A DNA stretch of 47,876 bases from UBA9337 sp036584565 (GTDB taxonomy: Bacteria; Patescibacteriota; Minisyncoccia; Moranbacterales; UBA9337): the NCBI GenBank assembly GCA_036584565.1, contig JAZHDF010000076.1:1-47876 (forward strand), read 5' to 3'. Shown here in pieces: positions 14,801 through 25,059 of the stretch (the first letter of the stretch is position 1; every line of letters begins with the position of its first letter). The position numbers and the translations under genes were made by a program. The notes under the pieces were generated by a model, which saw nothing but the letters and a program-made list of their open reading frames with translations, did not search any database and was not told where the DNA came from.

Positions 14801-16753
14801 TTATTTAAAAAATTTAGATGGTGTTTTAAGTTTTTTGATTAGTCCTTTGGCTTGAACTTTTAATATTGTGAAATCCGTTTCCGCCGTGCCTGAATAAATA
14901 TGGAATTGAATTGCCCTCATTTTTTTATTTATTCTTTGAGCCTTTGGCACTGATGCTTGAGAATATGTTTTTGGCGTTTGATCATCTTCTCCAAACATAT
15001 ATTCCCCCCATAGACCATTGGTAAAATCAATATTTGAGACTGAATCGGTTATTTTTCTTGAGCCGAGAGATACAAAACCTTTTTTCTCATCAAGCCCCAA
15101 AACCTCAAAATATATCGTTCCGGTCGGTCGTCCCAATTCGACAAGCGCCTCTTGTACATTAGCAAAAACTCCCGAATCTTCCGAAACCGGAATCAATCCG
15201 CTTAACCAAGATTGATGAAAAGGCTGTCCGAGATCTCCTTTGATATTGGCCGATATTTCAATCAATTTATCCCCATTGTTCGGTATTCCGAGAAGTTTTG
15301 TTTTTCCGGTGCTTTCGGTTATTTCCAAGAATTTTTTAAAACCAACAGTCCATTTATAAAACCATTCGTTTTGCTCCGTATCTAGTCCGAAAATAATATC
15401 ATTTCCATTTCCTCCCTCTGATGCGGTAAATAAAATTTTTGAATCATACCAAATCCCGGCGATATTCTCGATATCTTGCAAATTTCTAAAAGATGGTCGT
15501 ATGTTTCCCGATAATTCTCCGGTGGATAATATATTGGTTACATTGGCTTTATTATTGAGCGAAAAAATTCCCCTACTGTTTGGGATATACAAAGAGTCAT
15601 TGGCATCCACTACGCCAAGCATGGCCACTGTTCCTATCGGCCCGGGAAGTCTTGTCGGTACCGGTATTACAATAGTCATATCGCCAATACTGGTTATTTC
15701 AAGCGGCACTTGCCAAATCCCACCAATTCCGGCTTTATTTCTCGTCAAAACTGTTGCCACGCTGTCCCCTTTTCCACTGCGAAAATGTCCGATCCATTCC
15801 AATTGTTCCCCCGTTCCCTCGATAAGTGGCTGATAACCTCCGCCGTAAAACTCCGAAAAAACCCCCATGTAAGTCCCTACCCCGCTCCAATAAATCATTT
15901 CATCGGTTATCCCCCATAATCTCGATCCGCTGTCCGCTACCATCTTAAAAATAGGCGCGCCGGTGGTGTTTCCCTCCGGGCAAGAATAATAAGGATTTTG
16001 TACTGTGGATCCGTCATCTTTAAAACTCGTCCCAGTCGTGGAAGTTTCCGCAAGCAACAATTCTTTGCCTGTCTCGTCTGCATAATATATCTGGTATCTT
16101 GTCGCTCCGCTGACTGCCACCCATGTCAAAGTTAAATATTCATTTGAGCCGGGTAACCATTGATTCCTCGGTTTATTAGTTGTTAATCCCACCTCCGCGC
16201 TCCCCTGTGTTTCTCCTACCTCGTTAAGCGCCGTTACTTTGTAATAATTATTATAAGCGCCAGCAGTCAAAACATTCCGTGCTAAAGCCGGGCCGGTTGG
16301 TGCCGTTAATTGCGTATATCTCAATAAATTAGTTCCGTCATATCTCGTCAATCTGTCTTTGCCGTTGCAAATATACAATTTATTGACTGACTGCTCAAAA
16401 CTGTATTTTGTCGCCGTTATGTCAAAAGTTGCTCCGGTGATTTCCGTCCAAGACCCTTGATCGACACTTTTATACGCCTTTCCATCCGTTCCGATTGCAA
16501 TCTTTTCCTCGACTTTCCCGGCTGTAATATAAACCCCACAATCTACAAAATCGCAAGGCAATTGACTGCCATAATAAGCCGTCCCCCATCTTGTTTTCCA
16601 TCGTCCATCTTGCACCAAAATCAAGTTTAGGGCCTCCTTTGCAAACTTGCTCCCCAAAATGACATCATCAAGCAAAGAGGCTAACCCCTTAAAAGTATCA
16701 ACGACTATTTTCCATGGTTGCTTTCCTCTTCTGACTGTTCTTATTATTTTCAT
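14801..16753 (-). CDS. Tail hub/DNA-stabilisation protein, podovirus type
   Basis: A 650-aa beta-rich protein. The start (RWKTRWGTAYYGSQLPCDFVDCGVY) and repeated blade-like strands (KIAIGTDGKAYKSVD, KLYICNGKDRLTRYDG, LWGITDEMIYWSG, DSLYIPNSRGIFSLNN) suggest a propeller-like hub as in podovirus tail-tube or stabilisation proteins. Residues about 150-250 contain an Fn3-like module (TAPTGPALARN, YYKVTALNEVGET, ATRYQIYYADETG). Position between the adaptor and fibre genes supports the role. The exact family is inferred. Confidence 0.65.
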   Translation of the reverse strand: MKIIRTVRRGKQPWKIVVDTFKGLASLLDDVILGSKFAKEALNLILVQDGRWKTRWGTAYYGSQLPCDFVDCGVYITAGKVEEKIAIGTDGKAYKSVDQGSWTEITGATFDITATKYSFEQSVNKLYICNGKDRLTRYDGTNLLRYTQLTAPTGPALARNVLTAGAYNNYYKVTALNEVGETQGSAEVGLTTNKPRNQWLPGSNEYLTLTWVAVSGATRYQIYYADETGKELLLAETSTTGTSFKDDGSTVQNPYYSCPEGNTTGAPIFKMVADSGSRLWGITDEMIYWSGVGTYMGVFSEFYGGGYQPLIEGTGEQLEWIGHFRSGKGDSVATVLTRNKAGIGGIWQVPLEITSIGDMTIVIPVPTRLPGPIGTVAMLGVVDANDSLYIPNSRGIFSLNNKANVTNILSTGELSGNIRPSFRNLQDIENIAGIWYDSKILFTASEGGNGNDIIFGLDTEQNEWFYKWTVGFKKFLEITESTGKTKLLGIPNNGDKLIEISANIKGDLGQPFHQSWLSGLIPVSEDSGVFANVQEALVELGRPTGTIYFEVLGLDEKKGFVSLGSRKITDSVSNIDFTNGLWGEYMFGEDDQTPKTYSQASVPKAQRINKKMRAIQFHIYSGTAETDFTILKVQAKGLIKKLKTPSKFFK

Positions 16754-16759
16754 AATTTT

Positions 16760-17383
16760 TTAGTTATTTAAACTCTTGTATTTCATTTGTTTTAATCTTT
16801 CTCCGGCTTGTGTCATATACGATTGATAAAGCACATCATCTTCATTATCCAAAAATAATTTTGCCAAGGCATAATCCTTGATAAACATCGGATTGGCCAT
16901 TTCCGGCTCCGCTGTTTCCTCTCCGGTGCTGTATCGGGTATGTTTTTTGATATAAGGAAGATCCATCGTTGCATTGGCCCCCGGCAAAGTCATCACTTTT
17001 CCGCCCTCCACCCAAAAAACAAAACTTGTGTTGTCCCCTTGTTGTTTTCTGGTTATCCCCTCATTGGCTCCGACTTCTTCGTATATTGCACCGCCGATTT
17101 CAATCGTGGGCCGACAAGATCCCAATTCTCGACTAAACCTCCCCATAAAAGACAAAAAATCACTCGGCAAATTATCCTCCCCGGTTCCGCCAAAGACAAA
17201 ATCAGTTTCAACTGTTTTTAGTTCCGGCCAAAAATAACCCTCTCTTACGCAATTTTCGTATTCCTCTATTGCATCGTTTATGTGATCAACTATAACAAGT
17301 AATTCCTCACTGCTTTTTTCGGGATAAGTTACATCTTTTGAAAATTGTCTATGAATTGTTTTAATCAAATTCTCTATCAACAT
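16760..17383 (-). CDS. Head-tail adaptor protein
   Basis: A 207-aa protein, mainly helical at the ends (IENLIKTIHRQF, IVDHINDAIEEYENCV, FIKDYALAKLFL, QSYMTQAGERLKQM) with a central beta region (TVETDFVFGG to YEEVGANEG). This layout matches gp6/gp4-type adaptor rings that dock below the portal. It precedes the tail hub gene by 6 bases. The 29-base A/T leader before its ATG is identical to that before the 26053 gene. Confidence 0.65.
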   Translation of the reverse strand: MLIENLIKTIHRQFSKDVTYPEKSSEELLVIVDHINDAIEEYENCVREGYFWPELKTVETDFVFGGTGEDNLPSDFLSFMGRFSRELGSCRPTIEIGGAIYEEVGANEGITRKQQGDNTSFVFWVEGGKVMTLPGANATMDLPYIKKHTRYSTGEETAEPEMANPMFIKDYALAKLFLDNEDDVLYQSYMTQAGERLKQMKYKSLNN

Positions 17384-17402
17384 ATTTTTTTAATTTAATT
17401 TA

Positions 17403-20400
17403 TTATTTTCTCCGGCTTACTTTGGTTATTCTTTTTTTCGGGATAAAAAATGTTCTCTGTCCTCCGACTTGTCGCTTAAAGTTTAGTCTGCTCAATCTGT
17501 CCTTAATTTTCATAAAATCCTTATTGATCAACGGATATTTAAATTTATCCTCTAGCGCTTTCGCTACTTTCGGTTTGGTAAATCCTCCGTAACCTTGATA
17601 TTTTTGGTATTCCGATAAAAGAGTTTCCATCTTGCCTTGAATCTCGACTTTTTCGAGTTCGTCAATATTAGGATCCGATAATGAATTATTAAGCGCCTCG
17701 ATCTGCTTTTCCGCTACACCCAACCAATTATTGATATCCTTGCTTTTTTTAAACAAACTTAATTGTGCCGTGTAAGGCATCGAATTAAATTTATTTTTGC
17801 TTATCTCACTAACTGTTCCATCTTCCGATTTTCTCAAGACTGTATCACCAAGATCAACAAAGTTTTGATCCGAGTTTTTAAACTCATCTTTGATCAATTC
17901 TTTTTGCGCTTTTTCTTGTGTTGGAAAATCTTTATCAAGAGACTTTACATAATATTTTCCGTTGGATAATTGATAGATATCATCATCAATCCGCCCTCCT
18001 TTAGCGACATTTTTATTTTTTCTTAAATCTTCCTTTTCTTTGTTTGCCTCTCTGTCCGTCTTGATTGAGTTAAAATAATCTCTATCATTTCCCATCATCT
18101 TAAATTTTTCCCCTTGCAAGTCGCTCAATGGCTTTTGTTCGTTATTGTAATAATCCCTTACTTCTCCCATCGCATTTTTACCAAACATCAAACCTTGCAT
18201 AATATTTGTAATATCTCTATCAACCGGAGTCATTATTTGACCGGATCCGCTTTCGGCATATCCGTCCTTGAGAGTCTTTGCTCCGCTGATTGTTTTTTCA
18301 ATTTGTTTTCCACCAAACGGAGTCCCCAAAGTTGTCAAAATATTCTGCGGATTTTTAAAAGCTGAAAACATCGGCAATCCTCCGGTACCGAATCTTGTCG
18401 GATCTCCCTCGCCAAAAAGCTCTTTTCTCGGAATTTTTTTTCTTTCTCCGGTGGCCTCATCTTTGGCCCCAATTTTCCAACCATATTCCGGATATATCGC
18501 CGCCAAACTCTGCCCTCCGGGAACATTGGAAACAACCTCTCCAACCATTCTGCCCCCGACTTTGATTGCTCCGGTGGTTTTATCCTCCTCCTCTTTGTAT
18601 TCGTTCATAGCCTCAATCATCGCATTAAAAGGATCAAAAGAAACATCCGATCCTCTGACTTCTTTGACTATTCTATTCATCACAAAACTAGCCACTGTAA
18701 ATTCCATCATTTTTTTGGCTAGGGTTAATTTTTGCGGATTGTCTCCGGCGATATCCTTGAGCGCATACCACATATTGGCCACTTCCAATTGAAAAGGCAT
18801 CGTCATTTGAATAATTTTTGCTTTTTGGTCAAGCGGTACCTCTCCGATCCCTCTCCCGGCAACCATTTTTCTTGTCCAATCATCCGCATATTTTATCGGA
18901 TTGTCGATTCCCTCATTTAAAGCCTTGTTATAATGAGCGTTCCAAATAAATTTTGTTCCTATTTTATCGCCTATTCCGGTAATCCAAGATGCCATATTTC
19001 TCGTATTAGCCAATAATCCCTCGTCAAAATCATCATATCCCCTAAAATACCTTTCCTTGATAAAAGTTGATTTGTTTATCGGGCTTTTTTTGTTGAAAAC
19101 ATCCGCCAAAGTCATTCCAACTCCCTTGATTGAATTTCTCGCTCCGGCGCTTGTTACTCCCTGCGGAAGATTGAAAAACTGCGCCAAAGAACTTGATAAG
19201 TTACCCAAAACGGCATTTGCTTTAAACCTTTTATTGGCAAAATCGGCAACACTCAAAATTTTTCTTCCAACTCTATTTTGTAGCCACCTATCCGCCGACT
19301 TTGTTTTTCCGGCAAGATCATTTGCATATTCATCGACAAACTTCAAAAAGTTATTAAGTTTATTTTCCGACACATCCGCGCTTGCCTTAAACCCCATATT
19401 TTCCAAAATATTCTGCTTATTTTTAGCGGTTTTATTTTGAATAAATTTTTTAACTTCTTGATAATCATCTAATTTCAATAATTCTTTAGCCATCCAGTCC
19501 GCCTGACTCTCACTCACTTTACTGGCTGTTAAAATTTCCTTGATTTTGTTAATATCTCCGGTTTCGACTATTTTTTGAATCGGATCCATTTTCTTTGATA
19601 ATTCCTCCGCTAATCCGATTGTTTCATGCATATAAGCGCCGTTTCCCAATTCTTTTTTTGCTTCGGTATCGACACCCCTGAATTTTTGGATATATGGATC
19701 AATATTTTTGGCGTAAGCGTATTTTCTCAAATAATCCAAATATCCCTCTACCGCTCCGAGATCATTGGCGTTTCCCTCTCTTCTTTGGCCAAAAGATAAC
19801 CATTTTGTTTTTGGTTTCGTAAATTCAGAAGATAAAGCCAAAGACGGATCAATATTTGATGAATTTTCAAACATATTCATCAAGCCCTCAAAACCCTCCA
19901 TATTTTGTCCGTGTCGATAATAATCCTTTCGCTCCGGGATTATTTTTGTACTTTCCGGATATAGCGGATGCGTTGGAAAAAATGCCTCCCTAGTCATGTT
20001 TAAATCGCCCAATAATTTTGAGTATTGAGTCCTAAACCATTTGTCCGCCTCTACGATATTTTTCCAATCTTTCGGAAATTTAAGTTTTAATTCCTCCAGT
20101 CCTATTTTTCCCTCGCCAAAATCAACAATCGCTTTATCCGCTTTGCTCCCCTTGGTTATTCCGAATCTTTGAACAATGTTTTTGTTTAAATCATCTAAAA
20201 GAGTTTTTTGCTCATCGATATATCGCCCCTTTGCATTGTCAAAAGGATCAAGTAATCTTTCCTTTATTTTCGGATAATCTTTGCCAAAAACCACCTCAAA
20301 ATTACGAGTTGCATCTCTCCATCCGGTCATTAAAGGGTTTATGTCTTTGAGATTTTGTGGATCTATGTCCCTCAAAAAGTTAGTATTGAGTGCGTTTTTG

Positions 20401-23400
20401 CGCTCATAATAGTCCTTGAGGCTTGTCCATGGTACTTCCTTATTGATAATTAAATCCATCCGCTCAAAGTCCATTTTATCGATCTCCGCTTTCGGATAAC
20501 CGAGTTTGCTCAATTTTTCAATCCTTTTTATCTCATCGATTCCCTTTTTATTTATTTCATTTTTTCTATAACCGATCCTCAACAATTCATTGCCTCGATT
20601 AAGTACTTCCCCGATTTTTTTAATTCTGTCCCCTTTAGCTTGATAAGCCCTTTGTTGGTATTGGTTAAATCCGCCCTCCGGGATAAAAGGGTTTTTACTA
20701 AACTCATCACCGATAAACGGCACATCCTCCACTCTCGACACTTTCGGCTCCGCCGGCATTTCCGCTTTCATTTTTACCGCCAAAGGTTTAAGCCTCTCTA
20801 TTTCCCTCTCAAGTTCGAGATATGCCGGATCTTTCAACAATTCCTTGCGTGCGATACTTCTCGGAGATATCAATATTTGATTATTTTCTCCGGCTTGTAT
20901 TATGTGATTTAAATAGTCTTCCCCACGATCAAAACCTGACGCGCTGGCCAAAGAGTCAATCTCAATTTTTCTTTTCCATCCTTGCCCCTCGTATTCTCTT
21001 GATTTTTTGGCATCCGCTACTATAAACCGTCCGTCTTTTTCAAGTAAAAATCCCTCGCCCATATCATCATATATCTGCCTTTCCTTGCGATAAATAGGAT
21101 TGTTTCTTATTCCGCTCAATATATCTTTATTGATTGGATCTTGCATTTCCGCTTTAACTTCCATTTCCGCTATTTTTTTATAGCCCTCCTCGCTTTTTAA
21201 GAAAGTGTCAATCGTTTCCTTTTTATACTTTTGATATTCTGACAATTTTTCGATCGGATTTTCTTCTACTTTCGGCTTTATTGTCGGCGTTGGCTCGATA
21301 ACCGGAGATACCTCTTTAACCGGAGGCATACCGGAGTTTTTAGCTTTTTTAGGGTCTAAAAAGGGATTTCCTGTGGTTTTATTAGCCTCTATATCACTCT
21401 TTAATTTCAATAAGTCATTTTTACTTGAATTTAAATCGACATCTACACCATTTTTTCTTAGATATCTCTTTAATTGGACTATTTCCCTTAAATCGTCTTG
21501 AGAATTTATCCCTCTCAATTTATCATTTTTATTTTGAATAATACTTGCTAACTCTTGTAATCTGCTTTGCTCATTCGGAGTTAAAAATGATGTTTCGGTA
21601 TTATTTTCTTGTGTTGCTTGTTGTGTCGGATTTTTTTTCCAAAAATCTTTATGTAATTTTTCGGCTTTTTGTGATAAATTTTCAAATTCGGCTTCCGGTG
21701 TCTTTTTTGGTTGGATAAATGGATTTGTTTTTTGAGATTTTATGAAATCCGCATATTCCGCTTGCTTTCTCCTTGCATCAACTTCTCTTTGGCTTTCATA
21801 TTTTTTTATAAAATCTCCTTTTGCATCCCTTATAATTTCATCACTCTCATCTTTAAAATTGCCTCTTATATCTTGTTTGGCATGCTGTATCTCGTGGACA
21901 ATTGTTCCTCTTAGTTTTTCCGGATCTTTTTCATATAATTTAGAATTGATAAAAATAGTATCTCCCTTGCGCATTCCCCTTTTTTCGTTAGTATGAAAAT
22001 CTGCAAAAACAACATTTATATTTTTTAATGTTGGATATTTTTCATATAATATAGGATCATCCAATACCTTATCCAAAGAATAAATACCTTTAAAATCTTT
22101 TCCAATATCCACTCCCTTATGTCCATATTTTTTTAAAGAAAAATTAAGATCTTTCATTTTATCTACTGTAAAATATGAGATCCCATAAATATCCGCTTTA
22201 TTTCGCATAAATTGATCTGTTGTGGCGGACATAAAAGGATTTTCATTTTTCCCCGACAAATCAAGATTGGTAAATTTGCCAAACTTCGCTTTTGGTTTTA
22301 CTTCTGATATTATCGCTTTATTTTCTACATTGACGGCTGGTTTTGATTTATTTGCCAATTCTGATTTAAACTTATCGACTACTCTTTTCATTGTGTTAAT
22401 ACCTTCCAATTCCGATTTTTTGACTTTTATTCCTCTTTTCTCTTTTAATTCAATCCTCTTTTTTGCTGTTTCTATTGCATACTCATACAATTTAATATTT
22501 GAGTTTAGCTCATCATCTTCGGTTTTATAAATTGATTTTCTTTCGGCGGTTCCGGCTGTTCTCTTCGGCTGTTTTTCGAGATATTTTTGTTTGGCAATAT
22601 AATTGTTTCTGCTCAAACTATTTTTAAATTTCATTTCCGGCGCTTTTACATCCTTTGGCGATACAAAACCCTCCTCCGTTTTATTGAGGTTTAATTTTTG
22701 GTTTATTTTTTGATTATTTACTGTTTCCTGCGCTTTTTTGTTTTTTAAAGCTATCTTTTTATCAAAATCCATTACCCCGGATGATTTTTTAACCGGTTTT
22801 GATGATATTATTTTAGGTTTGGTACTATTTACATCCAAGACATTGAGTCCGGGCCTGATAGTCAATATTTTTCCGGTGATACTTTGCGGTTTAAAAGGAT
22901 CTTTGATTGTTTGAATATATCTTTTGCCGGTTGGTACGCTCATTGTTACATTTTGGCCGTCCACTATTGCGCCATTCGGCACCTCTTTAGTTTCATTGAC
23001 AATCCTTTTTTTGTATGGATTTTTTAACCGGTGTATATCATCGGCGATATTCATCGCCTCTTTTTTAACTCCGTCCTTTGTTTTTCTTGCCACCACTCCT
23101 GATCCGGCCCCCAATCCTCCCAATACCATCCCTCCTGTTGCCCCTATTACTGTTCCGCTTACTCCGCCCTTACCGGCGTTTTTAAACTGTTCTTTCAAAT
23201 TGTCGCCTTGCTGGACTCCGTGCAATGATCCGGAAACTCCACCATAAATTGCTCCCTCTTTGGCTCCTCTTTTGGCTCCGGTTTTGACAACATCCATTAT
23301 CCCGGTTTTAGCTCCGGTTTTAGTTAATGTTTTAAAGCCTTTAACCGCCAAATCTTTGGTTAATTTTCCACCACCAAGCATCGACCCGATATCTACCCCG

Positions 23401-23756
23401 ATATTGGCCGCCTCGGCTCCTCTTTTAAGCGCATAGGATGGAGTCGCTTTTACTTTTCCATAATCTTTAAGTGATCCGCTGACTGTACTTGATGGAATAT
23501 TCATTACAAATTGCGGAATTTCCGCCGCAAAACGACCCACCGGATTTTTTATTTTTTCCGCAAAATTAAATTTTGGAAAATTTTCCGCTTTCTGGGAAAA
23601 GTTGGTTAAGCCCTGATCTGCTTTTTTAAGCCAATCGGGGGCTTGATTCGCTCTCTTGAGGGTGTTTTTTACCTCTCCGGCAAGATTGCCCAAGCTGGTT
23701 TTGGCTCCATCCGTCAATGCTTTTTTCTTTTTTCTAAAAAAATCTACAAGCGACAT
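17403..23756 (-). CDS. Giant internal virion/ejection protein with zincin domain (2117 aa)
   Basis: The largest gene of the phage. Domains seen: a Lys-rich start; a Gly/Ala-rich hydrophobic part (about 115-225) that could insert in membranes; low-complexity linkers; a zinc metallopeptidase-like domain (about 500-680) with IVHEIQHAKQ (HExxH at 621-625) and SQREVDAR (candidate third ligand Glu, about 658); helical stretches to about 1430; and a region near 1430-1650 (FANKRFKANAVLGNLSSSLAQ, KFIWNAHYNKALNEG, PFQLEVANMWYALKD) like large polyvalent-protein C-terminal domains. NPF[ILM] recurs at 507, 678, 797 and 1022 around the linkers. Such proteins are carried in the head and pass into the host with the DNA. 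The protease may process virion or host proteins. Confidence 0.75.
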   Translation of the reverse strand: MSLVDFFRKKKKALTDGAKTSLGNLAGEVKNTLKRANQAPDWLKKADQGLTNFSQKAENFPKFNFAEKIKNPVGRFAAEIPQFVMNIPSSTVSGSLKDYGKVKATPSYALKRGAEAANIGVDIGSMLGGGKLTKDLAVKGFKTLTKTGAKTGIMDVVKTGAKRGAKEGAIYGGVSGSLHGVQQGDNLKEQFKNAGKGGVSGTVIGATGGMVLGGLGAGSGVVARKTKDGVKKEAMNIADDIHRLKNPYKKRIVNETKEVPNGAIVDGQNVTMSVPTGKRYIQTIKDPFKPQSITGKILTIRPGLNVLDVNSTKPKIISSKPVKKSSGVMDFDKKIALKNKKAQETVNNQKINQKLNLNKTEEGFVSPKDVKAPEMKFKNSLSRNNYIAKQKYLEKQPKRTAGTAERKSIYKTEDDELNSNIKLYEYAIETAKKRIELKEKRGIKVKKSELEGINTMKRVVDKFKSELANKSKPAVNVENKAIISEVKPKAKFGKFTNLDLSGKNENPFMSATTDQFMRNKADIYGISYFTVDKMKDLNFSLKKYGHKGVDIGKDFKGIYSLDKVLDDPILYEKYPTLKNINVVFADFHTNEKRGMRKGDTIFINSKLYEKDPEKLRGTIVHEIQHAKQDIRGNFKDESDEIIRDAKGDFIKKYESQREVDARRKQAEYADFIKSQKTNPFIQPKKTPEAEFENLSQKAEKLHKDFWKKNPTQQATQENNTETSFLTPNEQSRLQELASIIQNKNDKLRGINSQDDLREIVQLKRYLRKNGVDVDLNSSKNDLLKLKSDIEANKTTGNPFLDPKKAKNSGMPPVKEVSPVIEPTPTIKPKVEENPIEKLSEYQKYKKETIDTFLKSEEGYKKIAEMEVKAEMQDPINKDILSGIRNNPIYRKERQIYDDMGEGFLLEKDGRFIVADAKKSREYEGQGWKRKIEIDSLASASGFDRGEDYLNHIIQAGENNQILISPRSIARKELLKDPAYLELEREIERLKPLAVKMKAEMPAEPKVSRVEDVPFIGDEFSKNPFIPEGGFNQYQQRAYQAKGDRIKKIGEVLNRGNELLRIGYRKNEINKKGIDEIKRIEKLSKLGYPKAEIDKMDFERMDLIINKEVPWTSLKDYYERKNALNTNFLRDIDPQNLKDINPLMTGWRDATRNFEVVFGKDYPKIKERLLDPFDNAKGRYIDEQKTLLDDLNKNIVQRFGITKGSKADKAIVDFGEGKIGLEELKLKFPKDWKNIVEADKWFRTQYSKLLGDLNMTREAFFPTHPLYPESTKIIPERKDYYRHGQNMEGFEGLMNMFENSSNIDPSLALSSEFTKPKTKWLSFGQRREGNANDLGAVEGYLDYLRKYAYAKNIDPYIQKFRGVDTEAKKELGNGAYMHETIGLAEELSKKMDPIQKIVETGDINKIKEILTASKVSESQADWMAKELLKLDDYQEVKKFIQNKTAKNKQNILENMGFKASADVSENKLNNFLKFVDEYANDLAGKTKSADRWLQNRVGRKILSVADFANKRFKANAVLGNLSSSLAQFFNLPQGVTSAGARNSIKGVGMTLADVFNKKSPINKSTFIKERYFRGYDDFDEGLLANTRNMASWITGIGDKIGTKFIWNAHYNKALNEGIDNPIKYADDWTRKMVAGRGIGEVPLDQKAKIIQMTMPFQLEVANMWYALKDIAGDNPQKLTLAKKMMEFTVASFVMNRIVKEVRGSDVSFDPFNAMIEAMNEYKEEEDKTTGAIKVGGRMVGEVVSNVPGGQSLAAIYPEYGWKIGAKDEATGERKKIPRKELFGEGDPTRFGTGGLPMFSAFKNPQNILTTLGTPFGGKQIEKTISGAKTLKDGYAESGSGQIMTPVDRDITNIMQGLMFGKNAMGEVRDYYNNEQKPLSDLQGEKFKMMGNDRDYFNSIKTDREANKEKEDLRKNKNVAKGGRIDDDIYQLSNGKYYVKSLDKDFPTQEKAQKELIKDEFKNSDQNFVDLGDTVLRKSEDGTVSEISKNKFNSMPYTAQLSLFKKSKDINNWLGVAEKQIEALNNSLSDPNIDELEKVEIQGKMETLLSEYQKYQGYGGFTKPKVAKALEDKFKYPLINKDFMKIKDRLSRLNFKRQVGGQRTFFIPKKRITKVSRRK

Positions 23757-23775
23757 TTTTTTTATTTTTTAATTT

Positions 23776-24978
23776 TTACGCCATCAATTCTTCCTCATCC
23801 TCATAAATAGGATTTCCCAAAACATCATATCCCTTAACAATTCTTTTTTTGCCCTTATTATTCGGATCATACCAATCCTCGGCGTTTTCCGGATTTTCGA
23901 GATCTATATTCTCGTTAAATTCGGGAGTGTCTAATTCTGCCGGTGCGCTTATATCGATTGAGGCCACATTGAGGGCATCCGCACTACCTCCGAACTCTTT
24001 CATTTTGTTTTCCAATCCGGCTCTGAAATTGCTGGCGCTATCTTTTATGTAAGAAATTGACGACATCAAGCCTTGCAAGTTTTCAGTTGATTTTGCTTCA
24101 ATATCTTCCTTTTCCCATCCGCCTTTTTTCTTCTTAAGTCTATCGAGTGCTTTTTTCTGCTCGTTGTAGTCTTCCCAAGCCTGCTTAAGCGCTTCTTCTT
24201 CCCATGTATCGGCTTGAGCGGAAAGAGTGTTATATTCTTCGCTGGCCTTTGTAGCATTTTGATTTTGCTCGCTTATTTGATCGCCAAATCCTCGCAATAG
24301 TCCGGCTCTTTGTTTTCCGGCGCTCTTTGCAATCGCTCGAGATGCCATTTTGCTTGCGCTTCCGCCACTGGCGCCTTTGATGCCAAGCATTATGTTTGTA
24401 TTATCGACATTTTGTCTCAAATCTCCGGCGAGATCGTCAAGCGCTCCCTTTTGGTTTTTTTGAATCAATTCTTTGTTTCCGGAAATAGCGGAATCGGTTT
24501 TTCCCTTATAATTATTGAGGGCGTTAATATATTGTTTTTTAACTTCTCCTAGATTGGATATATAGTTTTTTGATTTATTGACCCAGTTTTCCGCATCTTT
24601 TAACTCATCTCCGGCATCGTCCCATCCCTTGCCTATTTGAGATATAATTTTACTATCGTTATTATTAGCCGATCCGCCTCCGCTTGAGCTTCCGCCATAA
24701 GAACTATTTGATGATTTATTGTCATTTATCGCCGGAAACTGACTGATTGGAGTCATATATTGAGATGAATTATTTGACCCGGTTTTTTTGGCTTGACTCT
24801 CTTGCCATTCCCTAATACTTGAGTCGTTCATATCAATATCACTATCATCCGCCATTGCTGTCGGCCACAATAAACCGACGGCCGTCCCTACTCCGGGAAT
24901 AGCCTTTGTGCCTATTTTTGATCCAACTTTGGCCGCGCCTGACTTTATTGCATTTGCTATTGTTCCTAAACTTGCCAT
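23776..24978 (-). CDS. Internal virion/ejection protein
   Basis: A 400-aa protein with a small-residue N-terminus (residues 1-40: SGAAKVGSKIGTKAIPGVGTA), a Ser/Gly/Asn-rich linker (about 65-108) and long helical coiled-coil segments (about 110-330, for example NTLSAQADTWEEEALKQAWE). The acidic tail ends GNPIYEDEEELMA. Composition and place next to the giant ejection protein suggest a partner in the DNA-ejection channel. No enzyme motif. The start lies only 22 bases from the moron operator on the opposite side. Confidence 0.55.
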   Translation of the reverse strand: MASLGTIANAIKSGAAKVGSKIGTKAIPGVGTAVGLLWPTAMADDSDIDMNDSSIREWQESQAKKTGSNNSSQYMTPISQFPAINDNKSSNSSYGGSSSGGGSANNNDSKIISQIGKGWDDAGDELKDAENWVNKSKNYISNLGEVKKQYINALNNYKGKTDSAISGNKELIQKNQKGALDDLAGDLRQNVDNTNIMLGIKGASGGSASKMASRAIAKSAGKQRAGLLRGFGDQISEQNQNATKASEEYNTLSAQADTWEEEALKQAWEDYNEQKKALDRLKKKKGGWEKEDIEAKSTENLQGLMSSISYIKDSASNFRAGLENKMKEFGGSADALNVASIDISAPAELDTPEFNENIDLENPENAEDWYDPNNKGKKRIVKGYDVLGNPIYEDEEELMA

Positions 24979-25000
24979 ATTTTTATTTGGTTATTGACAA

Positions 25001-25020
25001 TATTGCGATTTTACGCAATA
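25001..25020. promoter_or_regulatory. Dyad operator of the moron promoter
   Basis: TATTGCG-ATTTTA-CGCAATA is a perfect 7-bp inverted repeat overlying the -35 region of the rightward promoter. A repressor bound here would block it. Its half-site resembles the TATTGCAATA palindrome at 10920-10929 upstream of the small HTH gene. Confidence 0.65.
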
Positions 25021-25030
25021 ATGCTATAAT
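25003..25030 (+). promoter_or_regulatory. Extended -10 promoter of the moron
   Basis: TGCTATAAT (25022-25030) is a perfect extended -10. TTGCGA (25003-25008) is a weak -35 at 16 bases spacing; a perfect TTGACA at 24994 is too far upstream (25 bases). The ATG of the first gene is 30 bases downstream. Confidence 0.75.
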
Positions 25031-25059
25031 TTAATTACTTAATTTATTACTTCTTATAT

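Noticed and set aside
17763..23247. Several 60-170-codon ORFs on the plus strand opposite the giant gene
   Set aside because: They lie antisense to a continuous 2117-codon frame, lack ribosome sites and have composition typical of complementary-strand shadows.
24994..24999. TTGACA as -35 of the moron promoter
   Set aside because: It is 25 bases from the TATAAT, too far for normal promoters; the extended -10 explains activity without it.
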